This document shows positions 1-9,628 of a DNA stretch of 64,000 nt, one piece after another; position 1 is the stretch's first letter; each line of letters opens with the position of its first letter. The notes below the pieces were generated by a model. The model was not told the origin of the DNA and made no database searches. It saw only the letters and a list, made by a program, of their open reading frames with translations. Source of the stretch: Hafnia paralvei ATCC 29927 (lineage in GTDB: Bacteria; Pseudomonadota; Gammaproteobacteria; Enterobacterales; Enterobacteriaceae); contig NZ_LXET01000046.1 of the NCBI RefSeq assembly GCF_001655005.1, positions 248,001 to 312,000 of the forward strand, in the 5' to 3' direction. A program made the translations under genes and the position numbers.

Positions 1-1406
1 CCGACAATCGCCAGTAAACCAATCGTAAAATCACTCCGCTCTTCATAGCATTCACGCAGCTTGCCTTGTAATCCTCTACGCGTCATCAGCTTAGTTTCTT
101 CATCGATATTAAGCTGTTCCTCAAGTTTAAGGAACATACCTTCTAACTCATCTGACATTTGCATAAAGGAAGAGTTGAGCACTCTGATTTCAGAAAATTG
201 TGCCTGACTATTGAGCTGCGGCTTCCACTTTCTTCGCGCAATCAACGGTGCCTGTCGGGCAATATCTAATATCGGGTTGGTTACCATCGTGAGCAACTTC
301 ACCGCAATCAAGGTACCCACAGCAAAAATGATAAAGGAGAGAATAATAGTGATAATACGGTTACTGCGAAGGTCGCCGGTTAAATCATCCTGAGCCGACA
401 GAATCACAATACGCCAGCCTGGCAAATTGAGGTTATTGCCTACAGGCATAACTTTTCCGAAAAACATCGAGCCATTAGACTCTATTCTCTCCACGTCACT
501 CGGGCTATTTTGAAGTATTTTCACCGTTGACTTAATCAGCGGATCGCTTGAGTCCATCACCGAAAGCAGTCCACCGCCTTCTTGATCGGCAATACCAAAA
601 GAAGTGTCAGAGATAAGAAAATCGTCTTTAGAGGACGCGATGATCTGATTAGAACCGTTCACAATGAAAATAACGTTGTTTTCATTCTCAGTAAGTTCCA
701 TCAGGTAGCGACTAAATCGACTCAGCCGCAGATCGCTAGAGATAACACCAATATAATGGTTATTTTTATCATAGGCCGGCGAGCTGTAAGAAATACTAAT
801 ACCGCTGTCTGAATTGAAATCGCGATAGGCTTTTGTCCATGTCGCTTTCTTGCTTTCATTGACGTAGGAGAACCACGGCCTACGGCTAACGTCGTAATTA
901 GCAATGCTTTCTCTAGGCGCCTCACTTTGCGATAACCCATTGTAAAAATTTAGTTTTCCTTTGGTTTCTCGCGACTTTAGAATTAAATATTCTTTATCTG
1001 TAACATTATTCCTACCAACACTGATATAGTGACCATCCTTCGTTCCCAGCGCCACCATACTCAGATATTTATCGCCCGAAAAAATTTGCCCCATGGTTTG
1101 TAGCAGCATGCTTTTAATGACGGGCATTTGATCGTTTGGATCACTAAAATCCATCGCCTTGAGCGAAGTTGCTACCGCAGCATTAGATTGCTTGGGCACA
1201 TTGATATAGTGCTCAAGCATGCTTTTAACCGTTTCACCTTTTGACGTAATCACCTTCTCGCTCATACGGTTGAGAGCATGATTCTCCTGCTGAAATTGGA
1301 GATACAGGATAAATATGACCATAAACGTCGTAAAAAAAACGAACACGGATAGGACGATAGTTTTGAGGGAATAGTTCTCTATAAACGCCAATTTATTTTT
1401 TATCAT
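1..1406 (-). CDS. Membrane sensor with dCache-like domain and GGDEF-like start (partial, C-terminus off window)
   Basis: The frame is open from an ATG at 1406 down to the window edge, giving at least 468 residues. The N-terminus has a membrane segment at about residues 17-38. A long extracytoplasmic region follows, with dCache_1-type motifs (RRPWFSYV, then GVISSDLRL). A second membrane segment (IITIILSFIIFAVG) precedes a short linker. The last visible stretch, DEETKLMTRRGLQGKL, looks like the start of a GGDEF domain, but it departs from the usual DxLTGLxNRR. The signature motif itself lies outside the window. The protein is therefore probably a ligand-sensing diguanylate cyclase, a degenerate GGDEF protein or a GGDEF-EAL protein; I cannot say which. 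It starts 12 bases after the stop of the upstream diguanylate cyclase gene, so the two are probably co-transcribed. E. coli K-12 has mazEFG beside relA at this place. Confidence 0.75.
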   Translation of the reverse strand, partial: MIKNKLAFIENYSLKTIVLSVFVFFTTFMVIFILYLQFQQENHALNRMSEKVITSKGETVKSMLEHYINVPKQSNAAVATSLKAMDFSDPNDQMPVIKSMLLQTMGQIFSGDKYLSMVALGTKDGHYISVGRNNVTDKEYLILKSRETKGKLNFYNGLSQSEAPRESIANYDVSRRPWFSYVNESKKATWTKAYRDFNSDSGISISYSSPAYDKNNHYIGVISSDLRLSRFSRYLMELTENENNVIFIVNGSNQIIASSKDDFLISDTSFGIADQEGGGLLSVMDSSDPLIKSTVKILQNSPSDVERIESNGSMFFGKVMPVGNNLNLPGWRIVILSAQDDLTGDLRSNRIITIILSFIIFAVGTLIAVKLLTMVTNPILDIARQAPLIARRKWKPQLNSQAQFSEIRVLNSSFMQMSDELEGMFLKLEEQLNIDEETKLMTRRGLQGKLRECYEERSDFTIGLLAIV

Positions 1407-1418
1407 GCAAACTAATGC

Positions 1419-2444
1419 TCAGAATGTGAACTGCTTCTTACCACGACTCTTCGACTCATATAAGTTAACATCTGCCAGTTTCATTGTCGTGCTAATATCG
1501 TCTGTAAATTTAGCGACACCAACAGAAACCGTCATTTTTGCAGTAACCTGCTCTGATATATACAAGCTTTCTCCGTTAATATCTTGCAAAATTTTCGTCG
1601 TGATGTGTTTGGCATCCTGTAACGAAGCATTGAATAGGAAAACCAAAAACTCATCGCCTCCCATTCTTACCACTATGTCGCTTGCTTTGATATTTCGTTG
1701 CATGATTTTCGTGCACTTATATAAGGCTTTATCACCAATGTCATGCCCATAACTATCATTGATGTGCTTGAAATTATCGATATCAATGGCCAGTACATAG
1801 TTTAATTTATTATGTTTTTTTATTTTCGGTATATATCTTCGATTATAGGCCTTTGTTAAATAATCAATATAGTAGTCTTTGTTCAATTTTTCGAAAACAT
1901 CAATATAATAAAGACCATGCAACGTGCGAACGATTGAAATCAAGAACGGAATCATTATCAATAGTATTAATTTCCAATGAAACGCTGACTCTATATTACA
2001 CAGTGACTCTTCTATTAGTATCCTAAAACACTGGGTATTTTGAGGGAACTCAATGATATTATCGTTACCGCCCTTGGCAGATATAACATGATTTAATAAT
2101 TTATTAGAGGTGATCTCTTCACTTTCTTTGAGTTTTTCAGGAATATTATATTCATGCAGTAACTTGATATAGCTTGAATAGCTGAGCTGTAACGCTTGTC
2201 GTTCACTCTCTTTAAGCTGTTCATTATTTACCCTATCCTCCATGTTATTGAAAGATGAGGCCGCAAGAGAAATAAAGTCACTTCGTGCGTTTGAAAGCTT
2301 TAGCAGAAACTCTATTTGATTTACTGTTGTTTCTGTTTTGTAGTAGAAAAGAGTAAAGCAAGCTGCGCTAATGACAAACAGCATTACCGTGACAACATCT
2401 TGCCTTCGGCTTATTAGCCGAAAAAAGAAATTATCTGAACTCAT
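1419..2444 (-). CDS. Membrane-anchored diguanylate cyclase (GGDEF)
   Basis: 341 residues. Membrane segments lie at about 17-34 and 157-176, with a periplasmic loop between them. A GGDEF domain fills residues 190-341. The signature is intact (RMGGDEFLVF, GGDEF at 262-266), as are the upstream DYLTKAYNRR and the metal-site stretch DIDNFKHIND. It should therefore make cyclic di-GMP from two GTP at the inner membrane. The product-inhibition site five residues upstream of GGDEF is KASD rather than RxxD, so feedback control may be weak. The periplasmic loop has no domain I recognise. It is the first gene of a two-gene unit with the sensor gene downstream, and faces the same way as relA. The 339-bp region upstream probably holds its promoter. 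Confidence 0.85.
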   Translation of the reverse strand: MSSDNFFFRLISRRQDVVTVMLFVISAACFTLFYYKTETTVNQIEFLLKLSNARSDFISLAASSFNNMEDRVNNEQLKESERQALQLSYSSYIKLLHEYNIPEKLKESEEITSNKLLNHVISAKGGNDNIIEFPQNTQCFRILIEESLCNIESAFHWKLILLIMIPFLISIVRTLHGLYYIDVFEKLNKDYYIDYLTKAYNRRYIPKIKKHNKLNYVLAIDIDNFKHINDSYGHDIGDKALYKCTKIMQRNIKASDIVVRMGGDEFLVFLFNASLQDAKHITTKILQDINGESLYISEQVTAKMTVSVGVAKFTDDISTTMKLADVNLYESKSRGKKQFTF

Positions 2445-2746
2445 AAGCTAAACCAGAATTCTCTCATGAGCACCTTCACCAAGTAGGATTATTCTCGTAA
2501 TGCAAGATTTAAAAATCACGCACACCAAATAAGAACCTGATCATAATGTAGGTTGATATAATTATCCAATTAAGCATAATTTAATTATGCCAATTTAGGA
2601 TGATTCCTAAAACATTGTTATTTTATGTTATTAGGAATATGACTACACATAACATTTTAGACGGCTAATATGCAGGGAATTAACAGTCTAATAAGGAATC
2701 GTTATTTTTATTAGCGAGAATATGCTGACAAGAGAATTATCTTAAT
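2445..2746. other. AT-rich intergenic region between relA and the cyclase gene
   Basis: No gene is supported here. The stretch is strongly AT-rich and should contain the promoter of the leftward cyclase/sensor pair. The one clear structure is a perfect 8+8 palindrome with one central base at 2574-2590 (GCATAATT, T, AATTATGC), about 130 bp upstream of the cyclase start. It could bind a dimeric regulator. I see no match to a known operator. Confidence 0.5.
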
Positions 2747-2774
2747 ATAAATAAGGCGGCATCCATGCCGCCCT
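2747..2774 (-). terminator. relA terminator
   Basis: Just beyond the relA stop, GGCGGC/GCCGCC arms (2755-2760 and 2767-2772) form a GC-rich hairpin. Read leftward it is followed by an AT-rich run, as expected of an intrinsic terminator. Confidence 0.75.
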
Positions 2775-2783
2775 ATCACAGGA

Positions 2784-5027
2784 TTACTTATCCGCTTTCC
2801 CACCATGTAAACGTCTAGCATCAATGACATCGGGTAGTTGGTTAAGCTTAGCCAGCACTCTGCTTAGTACCTGTAGATTATAAATCTCGATGTCCATATC
2901 TATTGTAGCTAGCTGTTTTTTGGTATCGCTGCGGCTGGCTACACCTAACACATTGACCTTCTCATTCGCCAGAATGGTCGTGATATCACGCAGTAAACCG
3001 CTGCGGTCGTTAGCCATCACACGCACCACAAGAGAGTAACCACTTGAGTAGCTTTCACCCCAAACGGCATCAATGATACGTTCAGGCGCGTGTGAACGTA
3101 GTTCGTTAAGCTGGTCGCAATCCGAACGGTGAATCGAAATGCCACGCCCCTGAGTGATGAAACCAATGATTTCATCTCCTGGAATCGGCTGGCAGCAGCG
3201 CGCAATATGGTGCATCAGGTTGCCAACCCCTTCAACGACCACCCGCCCACTACTTTTATCACTACGCGACTGAGACTGACCCTTTTGCGTCAGTTGCTTA
3301 AGCGCTTCACGGTCGGCTTCTTCTGCACTTGGCTTGTTAGTTTTGCCCTGCAAGAAGTTAACCATTTGGTTAACGCGAATATCACCACCGCCGATTGCCG
3401 CCAATACCTCATCCATTGAGTTGACGTTATAGCGAGGGATCAGCAGCTTCTCCGCCTCTTTCAAACTGATATCTAAGCGCTCTAACTCATCATCAAGAAT
3501 TTGACGTCCGGCAAGGATGTTTTTATCGCGATCCTGCTTGCGGAACCAGTTGTGGATTTTCGCCCGCCCACGGCTGGTTGTGACATACCCAAGATTCGGG
3601 TTTAACCAATCACGACTTGGGTTAGGCTGTTTCTGGGTGATGATTTCGACCTGATCACCCATTTGGAGCTGGTAGGTAAAGGGTACGATGCGCCCACCTA
3701 TTTTTGCACCAATACAGCGGTGTCCCACATCGCTATGGATGTGATAAGCAAAGTCCAGCGGCGTTGAGCCAGCCGGCAGATCAACCACGTCACCTTTTGG
3801 CGTAAACACATATACGCGGTCGTCGAAGACCTGACTACGAACCTCATCCAGCATTTCCCCGGAGTCAGCCATCTCTTCTTGCCATGCAATCAGTTTACGC
3901 AGCCATGCAATACGGCCTTCGTAACCAGAACGCCCCGCAACCTGAGGTCCTTCTTTGTATTTCCAGTGTGCCGCAACACCCAACTCCGCATCTTCATGCA
4001 TCTGACGCGTACGGATCTGGATCTCCAGCGTCTTCCCTCTCGGCCCTAAAACGACGGTATGGATCGATTGATAGCCGTTAGGTTTTGGGTTAGCCACGTA
4101 GTCATCGAACTCGTTTGGCAAATGACGATAGTGAGTATGCACTATCCCTAATGCAGCGTAGCAATCCTGTAATCTCTCGACCACAATGCGCACCGCACGG
4201 ACGTCAAACAGCTCATCAAACGCCAACGCCTTTTTCTGCATTTTGCGCCAGATGCTATAGATATGCTTTGGTCGGCCATAAATTTCGGCTTTTACGCCCT
4301 CTTTGGCCATTTCTTTACGCAGCGCTTCCACAAAGTTGTCGATGAACTGCTCGCGATCGATGCGGCGCTCATGCAACAGCTTAGCTATTTTCTTGTACTC
4401 GTCAGGATGAAGATAACGGAAGCAGAAATCTTCTAGCTCCCATTTTAACTGGCCGATACCTAAGCGGTTAGCCAGCGGCGCATAAATATTAAAACACTCT
4501 TTAGCGGCTAAAACGCGCTCTTCTTCTGGGGCATCTTTCACTTCACGTAGATGCGCGATACGCTCTGCCAGCTTAATAACCACGCAGCGGAAATCTTCAA
4601 CCATCGCCAACAACATACGGCGAATATTATCCACTTGCTCAGACGCACCAGAGTCATTCTGCGTCGCTTTTAGCGCCCGAATGGCATCCATTTCCAGCAC
4701 GCCGTGCACGAGGTTGGTGATCTCTTTGCCGAAGTCCTCTTCCACCGTCTCGCGGTCAATAACCTTGGCTTCCACCAGTGGAAACAGCAGCGCAGTACGC
4801 ATGCTATCGTTATCCATACTGAGCGTAGAAAGGATTTCCACCATCTCGACCCCACGCCACAGCAATAGCGCGGCGTCAGGATGATCGGCTGTTTTTTGCT
4901 GACAATAACGCCAAGTTGCAGAAAGACGCTCACACGACTGCTGGTTCGACAGATTCAGGCTCTTCACCCACTCATCGAGGGCAAATTCACCAGCCGTATT
5001 CAGATGGGCACTTCTTACCGCAACCAT
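2784..5027 (-). CDS. relA: (p)ppGpp synthetase RelA
   Basis: 747 residues, against about 744 in E. coli. RelA binds ribosomes stalled with uncharged tRNA and makes (p)ppGpp from ATP and GTP/GDP, triggering the stringent response. The N-terminal hydrolase-like domain lacks the HD pair: ALLFPL stands where HD would be, as in inactive RelA-type hydrolase domains. The synthetase domain is intact, with YGRPKHIYSIWRKMQ and NEFDDYVANPKPNGYQSIH. A TGS domain follows (VYVFTPKGDVVDLP), then a zinc-finger-like region with HHIARCCQP and a C-terminal ACT domain. The start MVAVRSAH matches E. coli. rlmD ends 33 bp upstream on the same strand, so the two may share transcripts. Confidence 0.97.
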   Translation of the reverse strand: MVAVRSAHLNTAGEFALDEWVKSLNLSNQQSCERLSATWRYCQQKTADHPDAALLLWRGVEMVEILSTLSMDNDSMRTALLFPLVEAKVIDRETVEEDFGKEITNLVHGVLEMDAIRALKATQNDSGASEQVDNIRRMLLAMVEDFRCVVIKLAERIAHLREVKDAPEEERVLAAKECFNIYAPLANRLGIGQLKWELEDFCFRYLHPDEYKKIAKLLHERRIDREQFIDNFVEALRKEMAKEGVKAEIYGRPKHIYSIWRKMQKKALAFDELFDVRAVRIVVERLQDCYAALGIVHTHYRHLPNEFDDYVANPKPNGYQSIHTVVLGPRGKTLEIQIRTRQMHEDAELGVAAHWKYKEGPQVAGRSGYEGRIAWLRKLIAWQEEMADSGEMLDEVRSQVFDDRVYVFTPKGDVVDLPAGSTPLDFAYHIHSDVGHRCIGAKIGGRIVPFTYQLQMGDQVEIITQKQPNPSRDWLNPNLGYVTTSRGRAKIHNWFRKQDRDKNILAGRQILDDELERLDISLKEAEKLLIPRYNVNSMDEVLAAIGGGDIRVNQMVNFLQGKTNKPSAEEADREALKQLTQKGQSQSRSDKSSGRVVVEGVGNLMHHIARCCQPIPGDEIIGFITQGRGISIHRSDCDQLNELRSHAPERIIDAVWGESYSSGYSLVVRVMANDRSGLLRDITTILANEKVNVLGVASRSDTKKQLATIDMDIEIYNLQVLSRVLAKLNQLPDVIDARRLHGGKADK

Positions 5028-5060
5028 ATCCTCTCCCTTCTACTCATCAACTTGAGACGA

Positions 5061-6377
5061 TTAAGACGCAACAAACAGCGCCATCGACTCTAAATGCCCC
5101 GTGTGGGGAAACATATCCAGCATTCGCACGCGTTCCATTCGATAGCCCGCGGCGATTAAAACTTTGCTGTCACGCGCAAGCGTGGTGGGGTTACATGAAA
5201 CATACACCACTTTTTCCGGTGCCAGCTTTACAATGTGGGTCATCACACCAGTTGCCCCTGCACGAGCAGGATCCAGCAATACTTTTTCGAATCCAAGTTT
5301 AGCCCATGGCTGGCGAGTCACGTCATCCTCGAGATTGTGCTGGAAGAATTCGACATTATTCAGCGCATTAATATGAGCATTATACAGACCATTTTCCACC
5401 AGCGTAGCAACACCTTCTACACCAACGACCTGTTTTGCGCGTTTTGCTAACGGTAATGTGAAGTTACCCATGCCGCAGAACAAATCCAAAACGCGATCGG
5501 TAGATTTTACATCCAGCCATTCCAACGCCTGTGCAACCATCTGCTGATTAATCGCATCATTGACCTGAATAAAATCTCGAGGGCTAAAAAATAAGCGTAG
5601 CTCGTCTACCTGATAAAACGGCGATTCACCGCACAACTTAACCAATTCACCTTCGTTGCCCTGAAGGTAGATCATCACATCATGTTGTGCACCAAAATCG
5701 TGCAATCGCGCTAAGTCCTGCTCTTTCAGTGCCTCAAGATGTCGCAATACCAATACGCAGCCGTTATCCGCTTGCACTAATTCCACATGCCCCAACCGAC
5801 GTACCGCTTTCATACCCGCCAAACACGCCTGCAGCGGTTGCAAGAGTGATGCCAGCGCGGGGACCAAAATTGGGCATTCTTTTACAGGAACTAAATCGTT
5901 AGATCCCGCCTGACGAAATCCCATAACCAGCTGCTGTTGCTTGGATAAGAATTGCAAACCTAAGCGCGCTCGGCGACGATAGCCGTATTCTGGTCCGCTA
6001 ATCACTGACTCTGGTATGATATTTACCTCGGTTTCGCGGATAATGAGACGTTGTAAAGACGCTGATTTGCTTTGCTGCTGAAGTGGAGCACTGGCGTGCT
6101 GTTGTTGGCAGCCACCACATACGCCGAAATGAGGACAGCGCGGCATAACACGCTCTGGGCTGCGAGTGAGTAACCGCTTCAGTTTAGCGCGTGCAAACTG
6201 CTTTTTATCTTCGGTGAGGGTGACTTCAGCCTGCTCACTGGGCAAAAGGCCTGGAACGAAAATAGCCTTACCGTTGTGGCGCGCCACGCCCTGACCAAAG
6301 GGGTCAAGGTCGTTTGCCGTCACAGTTATCGTTTGTCGGGTCGCCATGCGGCGCCCCGGAGAGTAAAATTGAGCCAT
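5061..6377 (-). CDS. rlmD: 23S rRNA (uracil-1939-C5)-methyltransferase RlmD
   Basis: 438 residues. It methylates U1939 of 23S rRNA using S-adenosylmethionine. An N-terminal TRAM domain (ITVTANDLDPFGQG) is followed by an iron-sulfur cluster motif with Cys81, Cys87, Cys90 and Cys168 (CPHFGVCGGC). The SAM site is DLFCGMGNF at 298-306, and the catalytic nucleophile is Cys395 in VSCNPTTLARD. All key residues are present. The start MAQFYSPGRR matches the E. coli N-terminus. The gene is divergent from barA and lies upstream of relA on the same strand, as in E. coli. Confidence 0.97.
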   Translation of the reverse strand: MAQFYSPGRRMATRQTITVTANDLDPFGQGVARHNGKAIFVPGLLPSEQAEVTLTEDKKQFARAKLKRLLTRSPERVMPRCPHFGVCGGCQQQHASAPLQQQSKSASLQRLIIRETEVNIIPESVISGPEYGYRRRARLGLQFLSKQQQLVMGFRQAGSNDLVPVKECPILVPALASLLQPLQACLAGMKAVRRLGHVELVQADNGCVLVLRHLEALKEQDLARLHDFGAQHDVMIYLQGNEGELVKLCGESPFYQVDELRLFFSPRDFIQVNDAINQQMVAQALEWLDVKSTDRVLDLFCGMGNFTLPLAKRAKQVVGVEGVATLVENGLYNAHINALNNVEFFQHNLEDDVTRQPWAKLGFEKVLLDPARAGATGVMTHIVKLAPEKVVYVSCNPTTLARDSKVLIAAGYRMERVRMLDMFPHTGHLESMALFVAS

Positions 6378-6453
6378 GTTCTGCCGATTCGTTGTTTGGT
6401 TTAGCTTTTGCTAAGAATGATATCTGCCACCAATTCTCCCACATTGGACCCAC

Positions 6454-9195
6454 ATGACCAAATACAGCCTGCGCGCGCGCATGATGATACTGATTCTAGC
6501 CCCCACGTTATTGATTGGTTTGCTACTCAGTACCTTCTTCGTTGTTCATAGATACAATGAGTTACAAGGACAGTTGGTTGATTCTGGTTCCAGTATCATA
6601 GAACCCCTCGCTGTCGCGAGCGAATACGGCATGACCTTCCGCAGTCGCGAATCGGTGCGTCAGCTCATTGGGTTATTACACCGTCGCCATTCAGATATCG
6701 TGCGCTCTATCGCGGTGTTTGACGATAACAACGATCTGTTCGTCACCTCGAACTATCATCATAACTATTCTCTGCTCCAGCTCCCCAAAGGGGTGCCGAT
6801 GCCGAACGACCTAATGCTGTCTAAGCATGGGGACTCGCTGATTCTACGCACACCGATTATTTCTGAAGATCGATTCATTGATGCCACCAGCGCCGAAAAC
6901 CCTCATCTTGGCTATATCGCCATCGAACTGGATCTTCGTTCTGTGCGCTTACAGCAATACAAAGAGGTCTTCGTTGCCACGTTATTGCTGGTGATATGTA
7001 TGTGTATCGCGCTGCTGTTTGCCTACCGCTTAATGCGTGATGTGACCGGACCAATTCGTAATATGGTTAACACCGTTGACCGTATTCGACGAGGGCAGTT
7101 GGATAGCCGCGTAGAAGGACACATGCTGGGCGAGCTTGATATGCTCAAGAACGGTATTAACTCTATGGCGATGTCGCTTACGGCTTACCACGAAGAGATG
7201 CAGCAAAATATCGATCAGGCAACGTCAGACCTGCGCGAAACGCTGGAACAGATGGAAATACAAAACGTTGAATTGGATCTCGCCAAAAAGCGCGCACAGG
7301 AAGCAGCAAGAATTAAATCCGAGTTTCTGGCAAATATGTCACATGAGTTGCGTACACCGCTCAACGGGGTTATTGGCTTTACTCGTCAGGTTCTCAAAAC
7401 ACCGCTCAATGCGACGCAAAGCGATTACTTACAGACCATAGAACGATCTGCGAACAATCTTCTTACCATCATCAACGACGTGTTGGACTTCTCGAAGCTG
7501 GAAGCCGGAAAGTTGGTTTTGGAACACATACCTTTCCTGCTGCGTGAGACCGTAGATGAAGTCACCGTGCTGCTCGCCCCTAGCGCGCACGAGAAAGGGA
7601 TTGAACTCACGCTGAATATTCGTAATGACGTTCCTGAGCACGTTATTGGCGACCCAATGCGTATACAGCAAGTCCTTACTAACCTCCTTGGCAATGCCAT
7701 TAAATTTACCGAGAAGGGCAATATCGACATTCGCGTTGAACTACGCAGCGCAACGCCTCATCAGGTTGAGTTAGAAGTGCTCGTGCATGATACCGGTATA
7801 GGGATTTCAGAACGCCAGCAATCACAGTTATTCCAAGCATTTCGTCAGGCGGATGCCAGCATTTCTCGTCGCCACGGCGGAACCGGTTTAGGCTTGGTCA
7901 TTACGCAAAAATTGGTTAATGAAATGGGCGGCGATATTAGCTTCCATAGCCAACCCAATAAAGGCTCCACCTTCTGGTTCCATATTCAGCTAGAGCTTAA
8001 CCATAATGCACCGCAGAGCCATTTCCCTATGCAGCGGTTGGCTGGGCAAAAGCTGCTGTATATCGAATCAAACCCTGTGGCGGCGCAATGCACATTGGAT
8101 TTGTTACAGGCCACACCGCTCGAGGTGAGCTATAGCCCGCTGCTCGCTCAGGTTATTCCTGACTCTCATTACGATATTCTTCTCGTTGGTCTACCAGTTA
8201 ACTTTACCTCGCACGATTCACAAGGGGAGGAAAAGTTGCGAAAAGCCCTTTCTTTAGCCGATCGCGTCATTCTGGCGATGCCCAGCCATACGCTGCTAGA
8301 TAGCGATGAGCTTAAAATGAGAGGTATTCGAAGCTGCCTATCCAAACCACTAACGAGTAATCGGCTGCTGCCCATTCTGCTAGATAACAGCCTGCCTAAG
8401 CGAGCTCCCGTCGTGATAGATCACAATGCTGAGCGTCTCCCGCTTTCCGTGATGGCGGTCGATGATAATCCAGCAAATCTGAAGCTTATTGGCGCCCTAC
8501 TTGGCGAACTGGTTGAGCAAACCATTCTCTGCAACAGCGGCGAAGAAGCTATTGCCAAAGCTAAGGAGCATCGACTGGATATCATCCTAATGGATATACA
8601 GATGCCAGAAATGGATGGCATCCGTACCAGCGAGCTGATTCGAAAACTGCCACGTTATATCGATACCCCGATTATTGCCGTTACCGCCCATGCGATTAAC
8701 GGTGAGCGTGAGCGCCTACTTCGCGCCGGAATGGATGATTATCTGGCCAAACCTATCGATGAAAATATGCTGCGCCAACTGCTGGCACGCTATTACCGTA
8801 GCCCTGAAATCCAAGACGAAATGATATCAATGCCGGCAATAGAAGCCGATAGCGATCTCACTCTTGATTGGGATATGGCGCTCAGACAAGCGGCTAACAA
8901 AGAAGATTTAGCCCGTGATTTATTACAGATGCTGCTGGAATTCCTGCCGCAGGTAAAAACGCAGGTTGAAGCGGCACTCAGCGGTCATCAAGACGCCTCT
9001 ATTGTAGACGTTATCCATAAATTACATGGAAGCTGTAGCTACAGCGGTTTACCCCGTCTGAAGCGGTTATGTCGTTATATAGAACAGCAACTACGCCATC
9101 AAATCGCCGTGGGTGACCTAGAGCCTGAGTGGATGGAGTTGCTTGACGAAATCGCAAACGTAGAGCAAGCGGCAAGGGAAAAGCTAGCCAATTGA
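6454..9195 (+). CDS. barA: Hybrid sensor histidine kinase BarA
   Basis: 913 residues, against 918 in E. coli. BarA is the tripartite kinase that phosphorylates UvrY and so drives the CsrB/CsrC small RNAs of the Csr carbon-storage circuit. Membrane segments lie at about 10-31 and 172-191 around a periplasmic loop. A HAMP domain (192-245) and the kinase core follow, with phospho-accepting His297 in SHELRTPLNG and ATP-binding motifs DTGIG and GGTGLG. The receiver domain has Asp714 in LMDIQMPEMDG. The C-terminal HPt domain has His855 in IHKLHGSC. All phosphorelay residues are intact. The partner uvrY is not in the window. In E. coli K-12 barA is far from acpS; here they are convergent neighbours. 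Confidence 0.97.
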   Translation: MTKYSLRARMMILILAPTLLIGLLLSTFFVVHRYNELQGQLVDSGSSIIEPLAVASEYGMTFRSRESVRQLIGLLHRRHSDIVRSIAVFDDNNDLFVTSNYHHNYSLLQLPKGVPMPNDLMLSKHGDSLILRTPIISEDRFIDATSAENPHLGYIAIELDLRSVRLQQYKEVFVATLLLVICMCIALLFAYRLMRDVTGPIRNMVNTVDRIRRGQLDSRVEGHMLGELDMLKNGINSMAMSLTAYHEEMQQNIDQATSDLRETLEQMEIQNVELDLAKKRAQEAARIKSEFLANMSHELRTPLNGVIGFTRQVLKTPLNATQSDYLQTIERSANNLLTIINDVLDFSKLEAGKLVLEHIPFLLRETVDEVTVLLAPSAHEKGIELTLNIRNDVPEHVIGDPMRIQQVLTNLLGNAIKFTEKGNIDIRVELRSATPHQVELEVLVHDTGIGISERQQSQLFQAFRQADASISRRHGGTGLGLVITQKLVNEMGGDISFHSQPNKGSTFWFHIQLELNHNAPQSHFPMQRLAGQKLLYIESNPVAAQCTLDLLQATPLEVSYSPLLAQVIPDSHYDILLVGLPVNFTSHDSQGEEKLRKALSLADRVILAMPSHTLLDSDELKMRGIRSCLSKPLTSNRLLPILLDNSLPKRAPVVIDHNAERLPLSVMAVDDNPANLKLIGALLGELVEQTILCNSGEEAIAKAKEHRLDIILMDIQMPEMDGIRTSELIRKLPRYIDTPIIAVTAHAINGERERLLRAGMDDYLAKPIDENMLRQLLARYYRSPEIQDEMISMPAIEADSDLTLDWDMALRQAANKEDLARDLLQMLLEFLPQVKTQVEAALSGHQDASIVDVIHKLHGSCSYSGLPRLKRLCRYIEQQLRHQIAVGDLEPEWMELLDEIANVEQAAREKLAN

Positions 9196-9209
9196 TATAT
9201 TGGCGAAAA

Positions 9210-9236
9210 GGTATCCCCAAGATCGAAGGGGATACC
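9210..9236. terminator. barA/acpS convergent hairpin
   Basis: A perfect 9-bp stem (GGTATCCCC at 9210-9218, GGGGATACC at 9228-9236) with a 9-base loop sits between the convergent stops of barA and acpS. It lacks a long T-run on either side, so it may be a weak bidirectional terminator or an RNA-stabilising hairpin. Confidence 0.6.
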
Positions 9237-9247
9237 AGAGTATCTCA

Positions 9248-9628
9248 TTATCCTTCAACGATAACCGTAGCGCAGGCATAGCGCCGCTCGTCGGCCAATG
9301 AGACATGAATAGAGGTAATCCCCATCTCTTGTGCAAGCTCAGCTGCACGGCCGTGTAAGCGTAATACGGGCTTACCGAGCGCATCGTTGTAAACCTCGAA
9401 TTGGGCAAAGGCCAGTCCGTTGCGGATCCCCGTGCCAAATGCCTTCGCGGCGGCTTCTTTCACCGCAAAGCGTTTGGCAAGATAGCGAATTTTCTGCTGA
9501 TGAGAAAGGTATTGCTCCCATTCAGCTGGGGCGAGCACACGTTTTGCCATTTGATCGCCGCTGCGCGCAACCACCGCCTCAATTCGAGAAATTTCAACAA
9601 TATCGGTACCTAAGCCTAAAACAGCCAT
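9248..9628 (-). CDS. acpS: Holo-[acyl-carrier-protein] synthase AcpS
   Basis: 126 residues, the family length. AcpS moves the 4'-phosphopantetheine arm of coenzyme A to a serine of acyl carrier protein, making it active for fatty-acid synthesis. The magnesium-binding motifs are present: GTDIVEISRIE near the N-terminus and RFAVKEAAAKAFGTG in the middle. Its ATG overlaps the pdxJ stop by one base, so it is translationally coupled as the last gene of the pdxJ-acpS pair. Confidence 0.96.
   Translation of the reverse strand: MAVLGLGTDIVEISRIEAVVARSGDQMAKRVLAPAEWEQYLSHQQKIRYLAKRFAVKEAAAKAFGTGIRNGLAFAQFEVYNDALGKPVLRLHGRAAELAQEMGITSIHVSLADERRYACATVIVEG

Noticed and set aside
1405..1752. Rightward frame opposite the cyclase gene
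   Set aside because: It lies antisense to a well-supported GGDEF gene and shows no family features or ribosome site.
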